From Malikia spinosa (GTDB taxonomy: Bacteria > Pseudomonadota > Gammaproteobacteria > Burkholderiales > Burkholderiaceae_C), in NCBI RefSeq assembly GCF_002980625.1, contig NZ_PVLR01000024.1, positions 1-64,000 of the forward strand: a DNA stretch of 64,000 bases. Reading direction: 5' to 3'. This document shows, piece by piece, positions 53,442 through 62,302 of the stretch. Every line of letters begins with the position of its first letter. Positions within the stretch are counted from its first letter, which is position 1. The position numbers and the translations under genes were made by a program. Below the pieces are notes generated by a model. The model did not search any database. It was not told the DNA's origin and saw only the letters and a list, made by a program, of their open reading frames with translations.

Positions 53442-54572
53442 TCAGCGCAGGGCGTTGAGCGCGGCCACGCCGGTGGCCGGGAAGTCGGTGAATACGCCGT
53501 CGACGCCGAGCTTCATGTAGTACTCCATTTCAGCCTTGGGGTCCTTGAAGCCGTAGCCGCTGGCGTCGTTGCGGAAGGTCCAGGTATGGACCAGCAGGCC
53601 GCGCGCGTGTGCGTTCTCGATCACGCCGGTGCTGCCGTCAACGCGACGGTCGTTGAGGCTCAGGCTGCTGTCGCCGCTGCGCTCGACGCCGTCGTTGACG
53701 GTCTTGACCAGGTAGGGCTTCCAGGGGCCGACGGCGTCGGCATAGGTCTTGATGAAGTCGAGGCCGGCGGGCTTGACCAGGTCACCGAAGCTGCGCGAGT
53801 CACCCTTGACCACGAAGTCGTAGGGCTTGTGGTAGGGCGCGACCAGGGACATGCTGCCGTCGTCCTTGACGTCGTCGGCGTCGATCAGCTGCACCAGCTT
53901 GATGTCGGTCTTGCTGTTGAGGTACTGCAGGTTCGAGACCTCGAACGACTGGATGAAGACCGGCGCCTTGCCCGTGTTGCCGTAGGCGGCGTGCAGGGTG
54001 CTGACCAGCTTGTCCTCGAACCGGTTGGCACCGAACAGGGCGGCGTGGAAGGTCGAGTGCTTGACCTCGGGGTAGATGCCGATGGTGCGGCCGGTCTTGC
54101 TCGACTGCTCCTTGGCCAGCGCGATCACCTCGTCGAGGGTCGGGATCTGGAATTGACCGTCATAGGCCTTCGAGCGGCCCGAGCGGGCCTGGATCGCGCG
54201 CAGGGTCTTGATCTCGGCCAGCGTGAAGTCGCTGGCGAACCAGTCTTCGGTTTCAACGCCGTCAACCATTTTCTTGGTCTTGCGCGCCGGGAACTTGGCC
54301 GCGACGTCGGTCGTGCCGCCGAGCATCGGTTCGTGACGGGCGATCATGACACCGTCCTGGGTCAGCACCAGGTCGGGTTCGATGAAGTCGGCACCCTGCT
54401 CGATGGCGAGCTGGTAGGACGCCAGCGTGTGCTCCGGGCGCTCGCCGCTGGCACCGCGGTGACCGATGACCAGAGGGGCTTCGCCCGACAGGGTCTGGAA
54501 GGCGGGTTCGCCATCGCCGCAGGCTTGCAGCAGGGCCAGTGACAGGAGCGCGATGGAAGCTTTGAGTTTCAT
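53442..54572 (-). CDS. Glycerophosphodiester phosphodiesterase lipoprotein (GlpQ-like)
   Basis: This 376-aa exported enzyme hydrolyses glycerophosphodiesters to glycerol 3-phosphate and an alcohol. It has a lipoprotein signal (LLSLALLQAC, lipid-modified Cys at about 18), the GDPD opening VIGHRGASGERPEHTLASY and IEPDLVLTQDG with metal-binding Glu/Asp. The start is at 54572. It could recycle lipid headgroups, which fits the lipid genes further right, but it is not in their operon. Confidence 0.92.
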   Translation of the reverse strand: MKLKASIALLSLALLQACGDGEPAFQTLSGEAPLVIGHRGASGERPEHTLASYQLAIEQGADFIEPDLVLTQDGVMIARHEPMLGGTTDVAAKFPARKTKKMVDGVETEDWFASDFTLAEIKTLRAIQARSGRSKAYDGQFQIPTLDEVIALAKEQSSKTGRTIGIYPEVKHSTFHAALFGANRFEDKLVSTLHAAYGNTGKAPVFIQSFEVSNLQYLNSKTDIKLVQLIDADDVKDDGSMSLVAPYHKPYDFVVKGDSRSFGDLVKPAGLDFIKTYADAVGPWKPYLVKTVNDGVERSGDSSLSLNDRRVDGSTGVIENAHARGLLVHTWTFRNDASGYGFKDPKAEMEYYMKLGVDGVFTDFPATGVAALNALR

Positions 54573-54778
54573 GTTCAAGGTTTCAGTGCAGGGTAGGGAG
54601 GAGTCCCCTGCTAGGCAGGGTCGACCGCCATCATTGGCTCGGTACTGTGTCACGGTCACGTCTGTCTGGTGTCATGTGCATGACGCTCGATCCGCGCCCC
54701 AGGCCGGAGCCAGCCGGCGGGTTTCATGGGGCTGTCTTGTCAACTTGCTAATATGCGGGAAATTTGGAGCCTGAAACC

Positions 54779-55771
54779 ATGAACAAGCGCTTGATTGCCG
54801 GATTTGTCTTTTCGCTCTGTGCGGTGGCTGCACAAGCCCAGTCGTTCTCCTTTGGCCTGTGGGGCGACATGCCTTACAAGAAGGCGGGTGACGAGGCCAA
54901 GATGCCGGCCCTGCTGCGCAGCATCAGCGGCTCCGACATTGCCTTCTCGATCTACAACGGCGACATCAAGGACGGCAGTTCCGCTTGCAGCGACGAGGTC
55001 TATACCCAGGCGCTGCAGATGTTCGGCCAGATCAGGCAGCCCGTGGTCTATGTGCCTGGCGACAACGAATGGACCGATTGCCACCGCACGAACAATGGCG
55101 GCTTCGATCCGCTTGAGCGACTGGCCCATCTGCGCCGGGTCATGATCCCGAGCACGCGCAGCCTCGGCCAGCGTCAGATGGAGCTGACTCGCCAGGGCAA
55201 GCTGGGCGAGAAGTTCGTCGAGAACGCCCGTTTCCAGCACCGTGACATCACGTTCCTGACCTTCAACATCCCGGGCTCGAACAACAATCTGGTGCTCGAC
55301 GAGTATGAATGCAGCGACAAGAGCGCGCGCAGCGCCCGCCAGTGCGAAGCGGCCAATGCCGAGTATGTCGAGCGCGATGCCGCCAACATCACCTGGCTGC
55401 GCGAGGGCTTTGCCAAGGCCAGCGCCATGAAGGCGCGCGGTATCGTGGTCGTGATGCAGGCCGATCCGGGCTTTGACCTGCCCGAGACCGGGTCTGTCGA
55501 CGAAAGCCAGGCCAAGGGTGTCAGCGCCTACCGTCGTTTTGTTGACGCGCTGGTGACTGAAACCCAATACTTTGACGGCCAGGTGCTGCTGGTGCATGGC
55601 GACACGCATTTCTTCAAGGTCGACAAGCCGCTCTACAGCCCGGCCAAGCTGCTGCCCAATCTGACCCGTCTGCAGACTTTCGGCAGCCCGTCGATCCACT
55701 GGGTGCGGGTCGTGGTCCAACCCAGGACCCGGCATGTCTTCAATATCCAGCCGGTGATCGTCCAGCAATAA
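54779..55771 (+). CDS. Secreted metallophosphoesterase-like protein
   Basis: This 330-aa protein has a signal peptide (cleavage near VAAQAQS, about 20). It has calcineurin-like metal-site fragments: LWGDMPY (about 27-33), YNGDIKDG, VPGDNEWTDCHR and the late LLVHGDTHFF. It probably acts in the periplasm on a phosphoester; the substrate is unknown. It is transcribed alone, divergently from the GDPD gene with about 200 bases between. Confidence 0.85.
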   Translation: MNKRLIAGFVFSLCAVAAQAQSFSFGLWGDMPYKKAGDEAKMPALLRSISGSDIAFSIYNGDIKDGSSACSDEVYTQALQMFGQIRQPVVYVPGDNEWTDCHRTNNGGFDPLERLAHLRRVMIPSTRSLGQRQMELTRQGKLGEKFVENARFQHRDITFLTFNIPGSNNNLVLDEYECSDKSARSARQCEAANAEYVERDAANITWLREGFAKASAMKARGIVVVMQADPGFDLPETGSVDESQAKGVSAYRRFVDALVTETQYFDGQVLLVHGDTHFFKVDKPLYSPAKLLPNLTRLQTFGSPSIHWVRVVVQPRTRHVFNIQPVIVQQ

Positions 55772-55855
55772 GAAAACAGGGGCTCTGGCGAGCCCCTGGT
55801 CATGTCATGCGCCGCCAGAGCCGTCAGCGCTGTCAGCGGGAGATGGCGCTACGGT

Positions 55856-56335
55856 TCACCTGGGCGACTGGCTGATTGCCTTGCCCAGGGACAACATCAT
55901 CAGCGTGCGTCCGAACTCTTCCGGCTCACCGAGTGGATGGAAGCCGAGCTGGGCAAAGCGCTTGCGGTGGCGGGTCGAGACCAGCAAGGTCCCCGTCGGG
56001 TATTGGCTGCGTACCCAGTCGATGCGGGCCTGCACCAGCGCGCGGGCGATGCCGCGACCGCGCGCCTGCTCGGCGACTGCAGACAGATACAACACATGCG
56101 TGTTCGAGGCCCAGTCTGCCGCCTTGATGCCGCCTGCTCCCACCACCTCGCCCTCCAGCCGGGCGATGAAGAAACGCTGGTAGAAGGGCGCATCAATGGG
56201 CGCGAGCACCGCCTTGATGCGCTCGATGCTGTAGCGTCCCGGCTCGTTGAAGGCATTGACAAGCACGGTCGCTGCAGCGTTCATGGCCTCGCTGTCGGCT
56301 GGGTCCAGTGGTGAGATTTGCGGGGTTTCGCTCAT
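55856..56335 (-). CDS. GNAT-family N-acetyltransferase
   Basis: This 159-aa GNAT has the acetyl-CoA loop EQARGRGIARALVQARIDW in motif A and strands VVGAGGIKA and HVLYLSAVA before it. The substrate is not predictable. Its start overlaps the stop of the MGDG-synthase-like gene by 4 bp (ATGA), so it belongs to the same transcript as the glycosyltransferase and psd. Confidence 0.84.
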   Translation of the reverse strand: MSETPQISPLDPADSEAMNAAATVLVNAFNEPGRYSIERIKAVLAPIDAPFYQRFFIARLEGEVVGAGGIKAADWASNTHVLYLSAVAEQARGRGIARALVQARIDWVRSQYPTGTLLVSTRHRKRFAQLGFHPLGEPEEFGRTLMMLSLGKAISQSPR

Positions 56336-57525
56336 GACTGATGTTCCAGGTTGACTGGGTGGTGGCGTTGGCTGGCGCAATGGGCTTTCAGGAGTCCCTC
56401 GACCACGCGCGAGCGCTCGAGGATCTGGCTCAGCAGGGGCGGGATCTCGAACAGGGCCTGGTTGTCGATCCGGCTGACATTGGCCCGGTAGTCATCCAGC
56501 CTGGCCGTCAGCTGCTGGACGGCGTCAGCCAGGGTGCGCAGGCTGTTGTGCACCACGCCCACACCCTGTTCGCGCACCCAGTCGGCGTTGTAGCGCTCTT
56601 GCGGCATGGTCCAGGCGTTGTCGACCACGATCACCGGCAGACCTTGCTGCACCGCCTCGCTGAGGCTGCCCGGGCCGGGCTTGCCGATGAAGTAGTCGGC
56701 CAGCTGCATGTAGTAGGGGATGTCGCGGCTGAACTCGACCACCAGCCGCGGTGCCGCGGCCTGCTCGGCGCGCAGCTGCCGGGCCAGCGCGCGGTTGTGG
56801 CCGCAGACCAGGATCAGTTGCTGCTCGGCCAGCCGGCGCGCAATGCCCAGCATGGCCTTGGAGCCATGGCCGCCAAACATCACGATGCCGGTCTCGCGCT
56901 GCGGGTCCAGGCCGTGGCGGACCCGCTCGCTGGCCCGGTCGGCCATTTTCGGGCGGTAGAAGTCAGGCCGGATGATCATGCCCGAGGTGGCGTGGATGCG
57001 GTCTTCGGCATGGCCCTGGGCGCGGGCCTGCTCGACCGCCCGGGGCGTGCCGCAGATGAAATGCTGGGCCTGGCCCGGTTCGATCCAGAAATGCGGCGGC
57101 AGGTCGGCTAAGTCGGTCAGCACGGTCACATAGGGCCGGCCCGGCAGCGCCGAGTCCAGGCTCTCATGGAGCGCGCGGTTGAAGTTGGGTATCAGCGAGA
57201 CCACGATATCGGGTTCGGTGCGCAGCCAGTGCTGCTGCAGCTGGCGCGTCAGCTTCGGGTGGGCCAGCCGGATCAGGCCCTGCAGCAGCTTGAGCTCCTG
57301 CGCCATGCCCAGGGTCCAGCCGCGCGCCAGGCGCCGGTTGTACCAGTCCTCGGGCGCGCTGCCGGTCAGCTTGCGAAACCGCTGCTGCGGGTCGAGCACC
57401 TCGAACAGATTGACCAGGCGCACCTGCCAGTGCGAACCCTGTGCCTGCAGCACGCCTGAGAGCGCCTGCGCCGAGGCCAGATGCCCACCGCCGGCATTGA
57501 AGTAGACCAGGTCAATCGTGCTCAT
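56332..57525 (-). CDS. MGDG-synthase/MurG-like glycosyltransferase (GT28-type)
   Basis: This 397-aa GT-B glycosyltransferase opens with the glycine-rich YFNAGGGHLASAQAL, as in diacylglycerol galactosyl/glucosyltransferases. The C-terminal nucleotide-sugar site contains YFIGKPGPGSLSEAVQQGLPVIV. Monogalactosyldiacylglycerol synthases and processive diacylglycerol glucosyltransferases share this layout; MurG is less likely because of the membrane-lipid neighbours. It overlaps psd by 14 bp. Confidence 0.85.
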   Translation of the reverse strand: MSTIDLVYFNAGGGHLASAQALSGVLQAQGSHWQVRLVNLFEVLDPQQRFRKLTGSAPEDWYNRRLARGWTLGMAQELKLLQGLIRLAHPKLTRQLQQHWLRTEPDIVVSLIPNFNRALHESLDSALPGRPYVTVLTDLADLPPHFWIEPGQAQHFICGTPRAVEQARAQGHAEDRIHATSGMIIRPDFYRPKMADRASERVRHGLDPQRETGIVMFGGHGSKAMLGIARRLAEQQLILVCGHNRALARQLRAEQAAAPRLVVEFSRDIPYYMQLADYFIGKPGPGSLSEAVQQGLPVIVVDNAWTMPQERYNADWVREQGVGVVHNSLRTLADAVQQLTARLDDYRANVSRIDNQALFEIPPLLSQILERSRVVEGLLKAHCASQRHHPVNLEHQS

Positions 57526-58405
57526 GCGGCGCTCCTGGCTCTGACCGGCGCAGCAAGGCCTGGCCCGCGCGCAGCCGGCTGCCGCTGGCGATGCCGTCGG
57601 CCAGTTCCATGCCGGGCGGTGTGATCACGATGATGGTCGAGCCATGCTCGAACCAGCCCATTTCCTGTCCCTTGGCCAGCCTGGCCTGGCAGGGGATCAC
57701 ATTGGGTCCGCGGTAGCGCAGGTTCAGCAGCACATCGATGAAGGTCAAGCGCATGCTGGCGACCAGGATCGCTGCCACCGGCACCAGCAGCAGCGGTGTA
57801 CCGTCGGACTGCAGCCTGGCCTCGATCACCGCGCGCTCGTTGCGGCAGAACAGCCGCTCGACCCGCTTGAGCGCGATCGGGTTCACGTTCCAGGTGTCGC
57901 CCGAGATATAGGTCACGCGGTCGACCTCGATGTCGTGCGGCGCATGGAAGCGGTGGTACATGCTCGAGGTCAGGCGCAGGGTGACATAGCTGCCGCCGGC
58001 AAAGCGCGCGGGCAGCTCGCGCGAGCCCAGCAGCTCGTGCAGCGGGTAGTCCATGCCCTTGGCCTGTAGCGCCCGCGTACCATCGAGCTGGCCGCAGGCG
58101 CCGACGATGGCGTCGCTCGGGCTGGCGATGATCCCGGGGCGCGGGTCGCTTGGTCGCGCACCGGCCTTGAGCTCGCGCGTGAAGCAGTCGTGCAGGCTGT
58201 CGAACTGCTGCTGCTTGGCTTCGCTGAGGTCGAGCTCGGTGAACAGGCGCCAGACCGCGATCGAGAACCGGGTCAGCAGCGGGCTGCGCAGCTGGCTGTA
58301 CCAGCCCATCAGATGGGTCAGCGCGATGCGGGGTACGCGGTTGGTCAGCAGGAAGTTCAGGTCTTCCTGCAGCAGTAGGCGGTCGCGCAGTCGGTGTTTA
58401 TTCAT
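57512..58405 (-). CDS. psd: Phosphatidylserine decarboxylase
   Basis: This 297-aa enzyme makes phosphatidylethanolamine. The conserved self-cleavage and active-site region is changed from the usual LGST to HGST (GWFEHGSTIIVI, near 247-258); the Ser becomes the pyruvoyl group. YHRFHAPHD and the GDTWNVNPIAL segment are typical. The start is at 58405 (MNKHRLRD). It heads the minus-strand psd-glycosyltransferase-GNAT transcript and is divergent from the aminotransferase. Confidence 0.9.
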   Translation of the reverse strand: MNKHRLRDRLLLQEDLNFLLTNRVPRIALTHLMGWYSQLRSPLLTRFSIAVWRLFTELDLSEAKQQQFDSLHDCFTRELKAGARPSDPRPGIIASPSDAIVGACGQLDGTRALQAKGMDYPLHELLGSRELPARFAGGSYVTLRLTSSMYHRFHAPHDIEVDRVTYISGDTWNVNPIALKRVERLFCRNERAVIEARLQSDGTPLLLVPVAAILVASMRLTFIDVLLNLRYRGPNVIPCQARLAKGQEMGWFEHGSTIIVITPPGMELADGIASGSRLRAGQALLRRSEPGAPHEHD

Positions 58406-58462
58406 GGTCTTGTCAAAAGCGATGCGTACAACTGTCACCGTTCACTTTGAAAGGCTCATGAC

Positions 58463-60112
58463 ATGTCCGTTGAGATCGCAATGACCGCCGGCGCCCTGGT
58501 GGCTGGTTTCCCCTGGCTGCGCCGGCGACTCCAGCTCTCGCGCGCCAAGCACCCCTCGCTGGCCGGGCATTCGCGCATGGCCAAGCGCATCGCGCGCCTG
58601 CTGCCGGGCTATTCCTATGGCGAGGATGAATTCTTCGGCGTCGATGACGCGCCGCTCGAGGTGCAGACCCGACGCCGGGCCGGTTTCGCGCGGCTCTCCA
58701 GCAGCCTGCGCCAGGGTGCGCCGCGCTCGCTGGCGCTGACGGCGCAGGCGCGCGAGGGCCTGTCCGACCTGCAGCTGACCGGGCGCTACCGCGTGCCGTT
58801 CCAGTTCAGCGCCTATGTGCGCGAGCAGTTGCCGGTGGGCGCTTTCTGGCAGTCTGCCGAGGGGGTGCAGCTGCAGGACCTCGACGGCCAGCGCTATTAC
58901 GACCTGGCCGGCTCCTACGGCGTCAACATCTTCGGCGTCGATTTCTACAAGCAGTGCATGGAGGAGGGCGCCCGCCTCGGGTCTGCGCTCGGTCCCGTGC
59001 TGGGCGGCTATCACCCCTGCGTGGCCGAGAACATCGACTGGCTGCGCGAGATTTCGGGCCTGGACGAGGTGAGTTTTCACATGTCGGGCACCGAGGCCGT
59101 GATGCAGGCGGTGCGGCTGGCGCGCTATCACACTGGCAAGAAGCATCTGGTGCGCTTCACCGGCGCCTACCATGGCTGGTGGGAGGATGTGCAGCCCGGC
59201 CCCGGCAATCCGCTGCCGCCGCGCGAGACCTATACGCTCAATGACATGGACCCGCGTGCCCTGCAGGTGCTGCGCACGCGCAAGGACATCGCCTGCGTGC
59301 TGGTCAATCCGCTGCAGGCGCTGCATCCGAACCGCAACGCGCCGGGCGACTCGACCCTGGTCGACGGCAGCCGCAGCGCCGGCTTCGACCGCGCCGCCTA
59401 CACCGACTGGCTGCGCCAGCTGCGCCAGGTCTGCAGCGAGCGCGGCATCGTGCTGATCCTGGACGAGGTGTTTGTCGGCTTCCGGCTCGCAGCGGGCGGC
59501 GCGCAGGAGTATTTCGGCGTCCAGGCCGATCTGGTGATCTACGGCAAGTCCTTGGGCGGCGGTTTTCCGGTCGGCGTGGTCTGCGGCAAGGCGGCGCTGA
59601 TGCGCCGCTTCAAGCCCGAGCGCCCGGCCGACCTGTGCTTTGCGCGCGGCACCTTCAATGCCCATCCCTATGTGATGGGGGCCATGCATGCCTTCTTGCG
59701 CCGGCTGCGCACGCCCGAGGTGCAGGCGATCTACCAGGGCCTGGACGAGCGCTGGCGCGCGCGCGTCCAGGCCTTCAACCAGGCCTTGCAGCAGGCCGGC
59801 ATGCCGCTGCAGGTCGAGGCGCTCTCCAGCATCTGGACCGTCAACTACACCCAACCTTCGCGCTACCACTGGCTGCTGCAGTATTACCTGCGCGAGCAGG
59901 GCCTGGCGCTGAGCTGGGTCGGCACCGGCCGTTTCATCTTCAGCCTCAACTACAGCGACGCCGACATGGCCGAGGTCACGCGCCGTTTCATCGAGGCAGG
60001 CCGGCGCATGCAGGCTGACGGCTGGTGGTGGACTGCGCCCGGACTGACGCACAAGGCGATCCGGCGCCGGCTGCTGCGCGAGATGCTGGCCCACAAGCTG
60101 GGTTGGCACTGA
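58463..60112 (+). CDS. Class III PLP aminotransferase (glutamate-1-semialdehyde aminomutase-like)
   Basis: This 549-aa PLP enzyme has Schiff-base Lys362 in YGKSLGGGFPVG, the cofactor Asp334 (LDEVFVGF) and SFHMSGTEAVMQAVRLARY (204-222). It resembles glutamate-1-semialdehyde aminomutase but carries about 110 extra N-terminal residues, with a hydrophobic start (TAGALVAGFPWLRRR). It is therefore unlikely to be HemL. Beside psd, glycosyltransferases and an OlsB-like gene, a role in making an aminolipid headgroup or acyl chain is plausible; the substrate is unknown. GAAAGG precedes the ATG. Confidence 0.85.
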   Translation: MSVEIAMTAGALVAGFPWLRRRLQLSRAKHPSLAGHSRMAKRIARLLPGYSYGEDEFFGVDDAPLEVQTRRRAGFARLSSSLRQGAPRSLALTAQAREGLSDLQLTGRYRVPFQFSAYVREQLPVGAFWQSAEGVQLQDLDGQRYYDLAGSYGVNIFGVDFYKQCMEEGARLGSALGPVLGGYHPCVAENIDWLREISGLDEVSFHMSGTEAVMQAVRLARYHTGKKHLVRFTGAYHGWWEDVQPGPGNPLPPRETYTLNDMDPRALQVLRTRKDIACVLVNPLQALHPNRNAPGDSTLVDGSRSAGFDRAAYTDWLRQLRQVCSERGIVLILDEVFVGFRLAAGGAQEYFGVQADLVIYGKSLGGGFPVGVVCGKAALMRRFKPERPADLCFARGTFNAHPYVMGAMHAFLRRLRTPEVQAIYQGLDERWRARVQAFNQALQQAGMPLQVEALSSIWTVNYTQPSRYHWLLQYYLREQGLALSWVGTGRFIFSLNYSDADMAEVTRRFIEAGRRMQADGWWWTAPGLTHKAIRRRLLREMLAHKLGWH

Positions 60113-60138
60113 GCAGGAGAGTTGACGTGCGAGCTACC

Positions 60139-60192
60139 ATGAGTTGTTCGTACGTCGTTGTTTGCCTGGCTCCGCAGGCAGTCCTGAAGTAG
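60139..60192 (+). CDS. Possible 17-aa peptide before a terminator
   Basis: An ATG at 60139 opens the 17-aa frame MSCSYVVVCLAPQAVLK, whose stop lies directly before the hairpin at 60194-60229. No good ribosome binding site is seen. It may be a chance frame in a 3' untranslated region or processed small RNA, or a genuine small protein with two Cys. Confidence 0.25.
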   Translation: MSCSYVVVCLAPQAVLK

Positions 60193-60193
60193 C

Positions 60194-60229
60194 AAAGCCG
60201 CTTCGATCTCAAGTCGAAGCGGCTTTTTT
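60194..60229 (+). terminator. Strong Rho-independent terminator
   Basis: A 12-bp stem, aagccgcttcga (60195-60206) with tcgaagcggctt (60214-60225), has a 7-nt loop and is followed by TTTT. It ends the aminotransferase transcript and lies between it and the convergent DUF962-like gene. Confidence 0.92.
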
Positions 60230-60281
60230 GGTGCTTGCCCGGCAGGGCGCGCGAGCGGGCCACCAGGCCCGCGGCAGAGGA

Positions 60282-60884
60282 TCAGCTGGCCTTGTGGCCC
60301 GGGTCGAGCAGCTGGCCGCGCAGCAGGTACAGCGGTGCCTTGTGATAGAGCATGATGTCGTGGAAGGGGTCGGTCAGGATCTTGCTGGCCCAGACCAGGC
60401 CGGTGCGCAGATCCTTGAGCGCGAACAGTTGCAGCACGCGAAAGACCAGGCCGCCAACGCCGACCGCCAGCCACATCAGGCCGACGTTGTGGGCAAAGCC
60501 GCGCCAGTCGGCATGGGGTTCGATCAGGCCGAACAGGTCTTGCTGCCACAGCAGCAGCAGCGGCGACAACGCCCAGATCGCCATCAGCACCACCTTGCGC
60601 TGCAGGTTGTAGCCGACCTTGATGTCTTCCTTGTATTCGTGCGTGGCCTGGTTGATTTCGTCGTAGCCCTTGGGCTCGAAGAAGAAATGGCCGCTCTGTC
60701 GGGTCAGCATCGAGACCAGCCAGGCCACCAGTGCCGCCATGGCCGGATCGGTGAATACCAGGGCGTAGGCCAGCAGGAAGCTGATCGCGCTGATCAGGTG
60801 CAGCGTCTGGTTGATGCGGCTGTGGTGGTAGTAGCGATGGTCGTCCCAACGCTGCACTCGCAGGTCTTGCAGAAATTCTTTCAC
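60282..60884 (-). CDS. DUF962/Mpo1-like membrane protein
   Basis: This 200-aa protein starts with GTG at 60884, preceded by AAGGA at good spacing. Four hydrophobic segments and the His-rich pieces YYHHSRINQTLH (18-29) and RQSGHFFFEP are reminiscent of the DUF962 family, whose yeast member Mpo1 acts in fatty-acid alpha-oxidation. The assignment is tentative. The location inside a lipid gene cluster supports a role on fatty acids or membrane lipids. Confidence 0.6.
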   Translation of the reverse strand: MKEFLQDLRVQRWDDHRYYHHSRINQTLHLISAISFLLAYALVFTDPAMAALVAWLVSMLTRQSGHFFFEPKGYDEINQATHEYKEDIKVGYNLQRKVVLMAIWALSPLLLLWQQDLFGLIEPHADWRGFAHNVGLMWLAVGVGGLVFRVLQLFALKDLRTGLVWASKILTDPFHDIMLYHKAPLYLLRGQLLDPGHKAS

Positions 60885-61060
60885 GCCGTTGTCCTTCTTT
60901 CGGTGAGTGAGGATTGCCCGCCGGTCGGGGCGGTCGCAATCGATCATGGTCAGGCTGCGTGAAATCACGGTGACAGTGCGCCGGGCTTCATGCCGTTGTC
61001 GCATCGGAGCGTGACAGCACGGCGGCGCTTGTCGCAGGCCTGTCATCAAGCGGGCTGAGC

Positions 61061-62302
61061 ATGACTGCCATGATGCAATCCCTGAGCGACCCGCTGCTGG
61101 TCGAAAACTTCGCCCCCGAGCGCCGTTCCCTGCGCGTGGCCCTGGTCACCGAGACCTATCCGCCCGAAGTCAACGGCGTCGCGCTGACCATCGACCGGCT
61201 GGTGCGCGGGCTGCAGGCACGCCACCACGACATCCAGCTGGTGCGCCCGCGCCAGGCCGCTGTCGATGCCGGACCAGGCGAGCAGGACCCGACCGAGCAG
61301 GTGCTGATGCGCGGTCTGCCGATACCGCGCTACCCGCACCTGCGCATGGGCCTGCCGGCCAAGCGCGCGCTGCTCGGGCTCTGGACCCTGCGCCGGCCCG
61401 ACCTGGTGCATATCGCGACCGAGGGGCCGCTGGGCTGGTCGGCGCTGCAGGCCGCGCGCAAGCTCAAGCTGCCGGTCAGCACGGATTTCCGCACCAATTT
61501 CCATGCCTACAGCCGCCATTACGGCATTGGCTGGCTGCAAAAGCCGATCGCCGCCTACCTCAGGCGCTTTCACAACCAGGCCCATTGCACCATGGTGCCG
61601 ACTGCCTCGCTGCAGTCCGAGCTGCAGGCGATGGGCTTCGAGCGCCTGCTGGTGGTCGCGCGCGGTGTCGACACGCAGCGCTTCGACTCGGCCCGCCGCA
61701 GCGCGGCCTTGCGCGAGTCCTGGGGCGTGCGTGAGGGTGAGCAGGTGGTGCTGTCGGTCGGCCGCATCGCGCCCGAGAAGAATCTGGAGCTGCTGTTGCG
61801 CAGCTACGAGGCCATGCGTCAGGTCAACCCCGCGCTGCGCCTGGTCGTGGTCGGTGACGGCCCGGATCGGGCAGCGCTGCAGCAGCGCTGCCCCGAGGTG
61901 GTGCTGGCCGGCTCGCGCAGCGGCACCGACCTGGCCGAGCATTACGCCAGCGCCGACTGCTTCCTGTTCCCGAGCCTGACCGAGACCTATGGCAACGTGA
62001 CGCCCGAGGCGCTGGCCAGCGGCCTGGCGGTGCTGGCCTACGACTATGCCGCTGCGGCCGAACTGATCCACCATGGCGAGAACGGCTTGCTGGCGCCGGT
62101 TGGCGACCCCGATGCCTTCGTGCGCCGTGCCATCGATCTGGCGGGCAACCGCCAGTTGGTCGCGCGGCTGCGCCAGGGCGCGCGCGCCTCGACGCTGGCG
62201 CTGGACTGGAGCCATATCTGCCTGCAGGTCGAGGCGATCTGGGAGCGCCTGATCGAGCAGCAGGCGCTCGGGGCTTCGGGCTTCAGGCTCGTTTCAGTCT
62301 GA
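61061..62302 (+). CDS. GT4-family glycosyltransferase
   Basis: This 413-aa GT-B retaining glycosyltransferase has the acceptor-side loop VTETYPPEVNGVALTIDRL and the nucleotide-sugar part with LSVGRIAPEKNLELLL and the ExxxxxxxE segment ETYGNVTPEALASGL. Its N-terminus resembles lipid glycosyltransferases such as SqdX and MgtA. With psd and the MGDG-synthase-like gene nearby, a diacylglycerol acceptor is plausible. Its last 20 bases overlap the convergent lplT-like gene. Confidence 0.86.
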   Translation: MTAMMQSLSDPLLVENFAPERRSLRVALVTETYPPEVNGVALTIDRLVRGLQARHHDIQLVRPRQAAVDAGPGEQDPTEQVLMRGLPIPRYPHLRMGLPAKRALLGLWTLRRPDLVHIATEGPLGWSALQAARKLKLPVSTDFRTNFHAYSRHYGIGWLQKPIAAYLRRFHNQAHCTMVPTASLQSELQAMGFERLLVVARGVDTQRFDSARRSAALRESWGVREGEQVVLSVGRIAPEKNLELLLRSYEAMRQVNPALRLVVVGDGPDRAALQQRCPEVVLAGSRSGTDLAEHYASADCFLFPSLTETYGNVTPEALASGLAVLAYDYAAAAELIHHGENGLLAPVGDPDAFVRRAIDLAGNRQLVARLRQGARASTLALDWSHICLQVEAIWERLIEQQALGASGFRLVSV

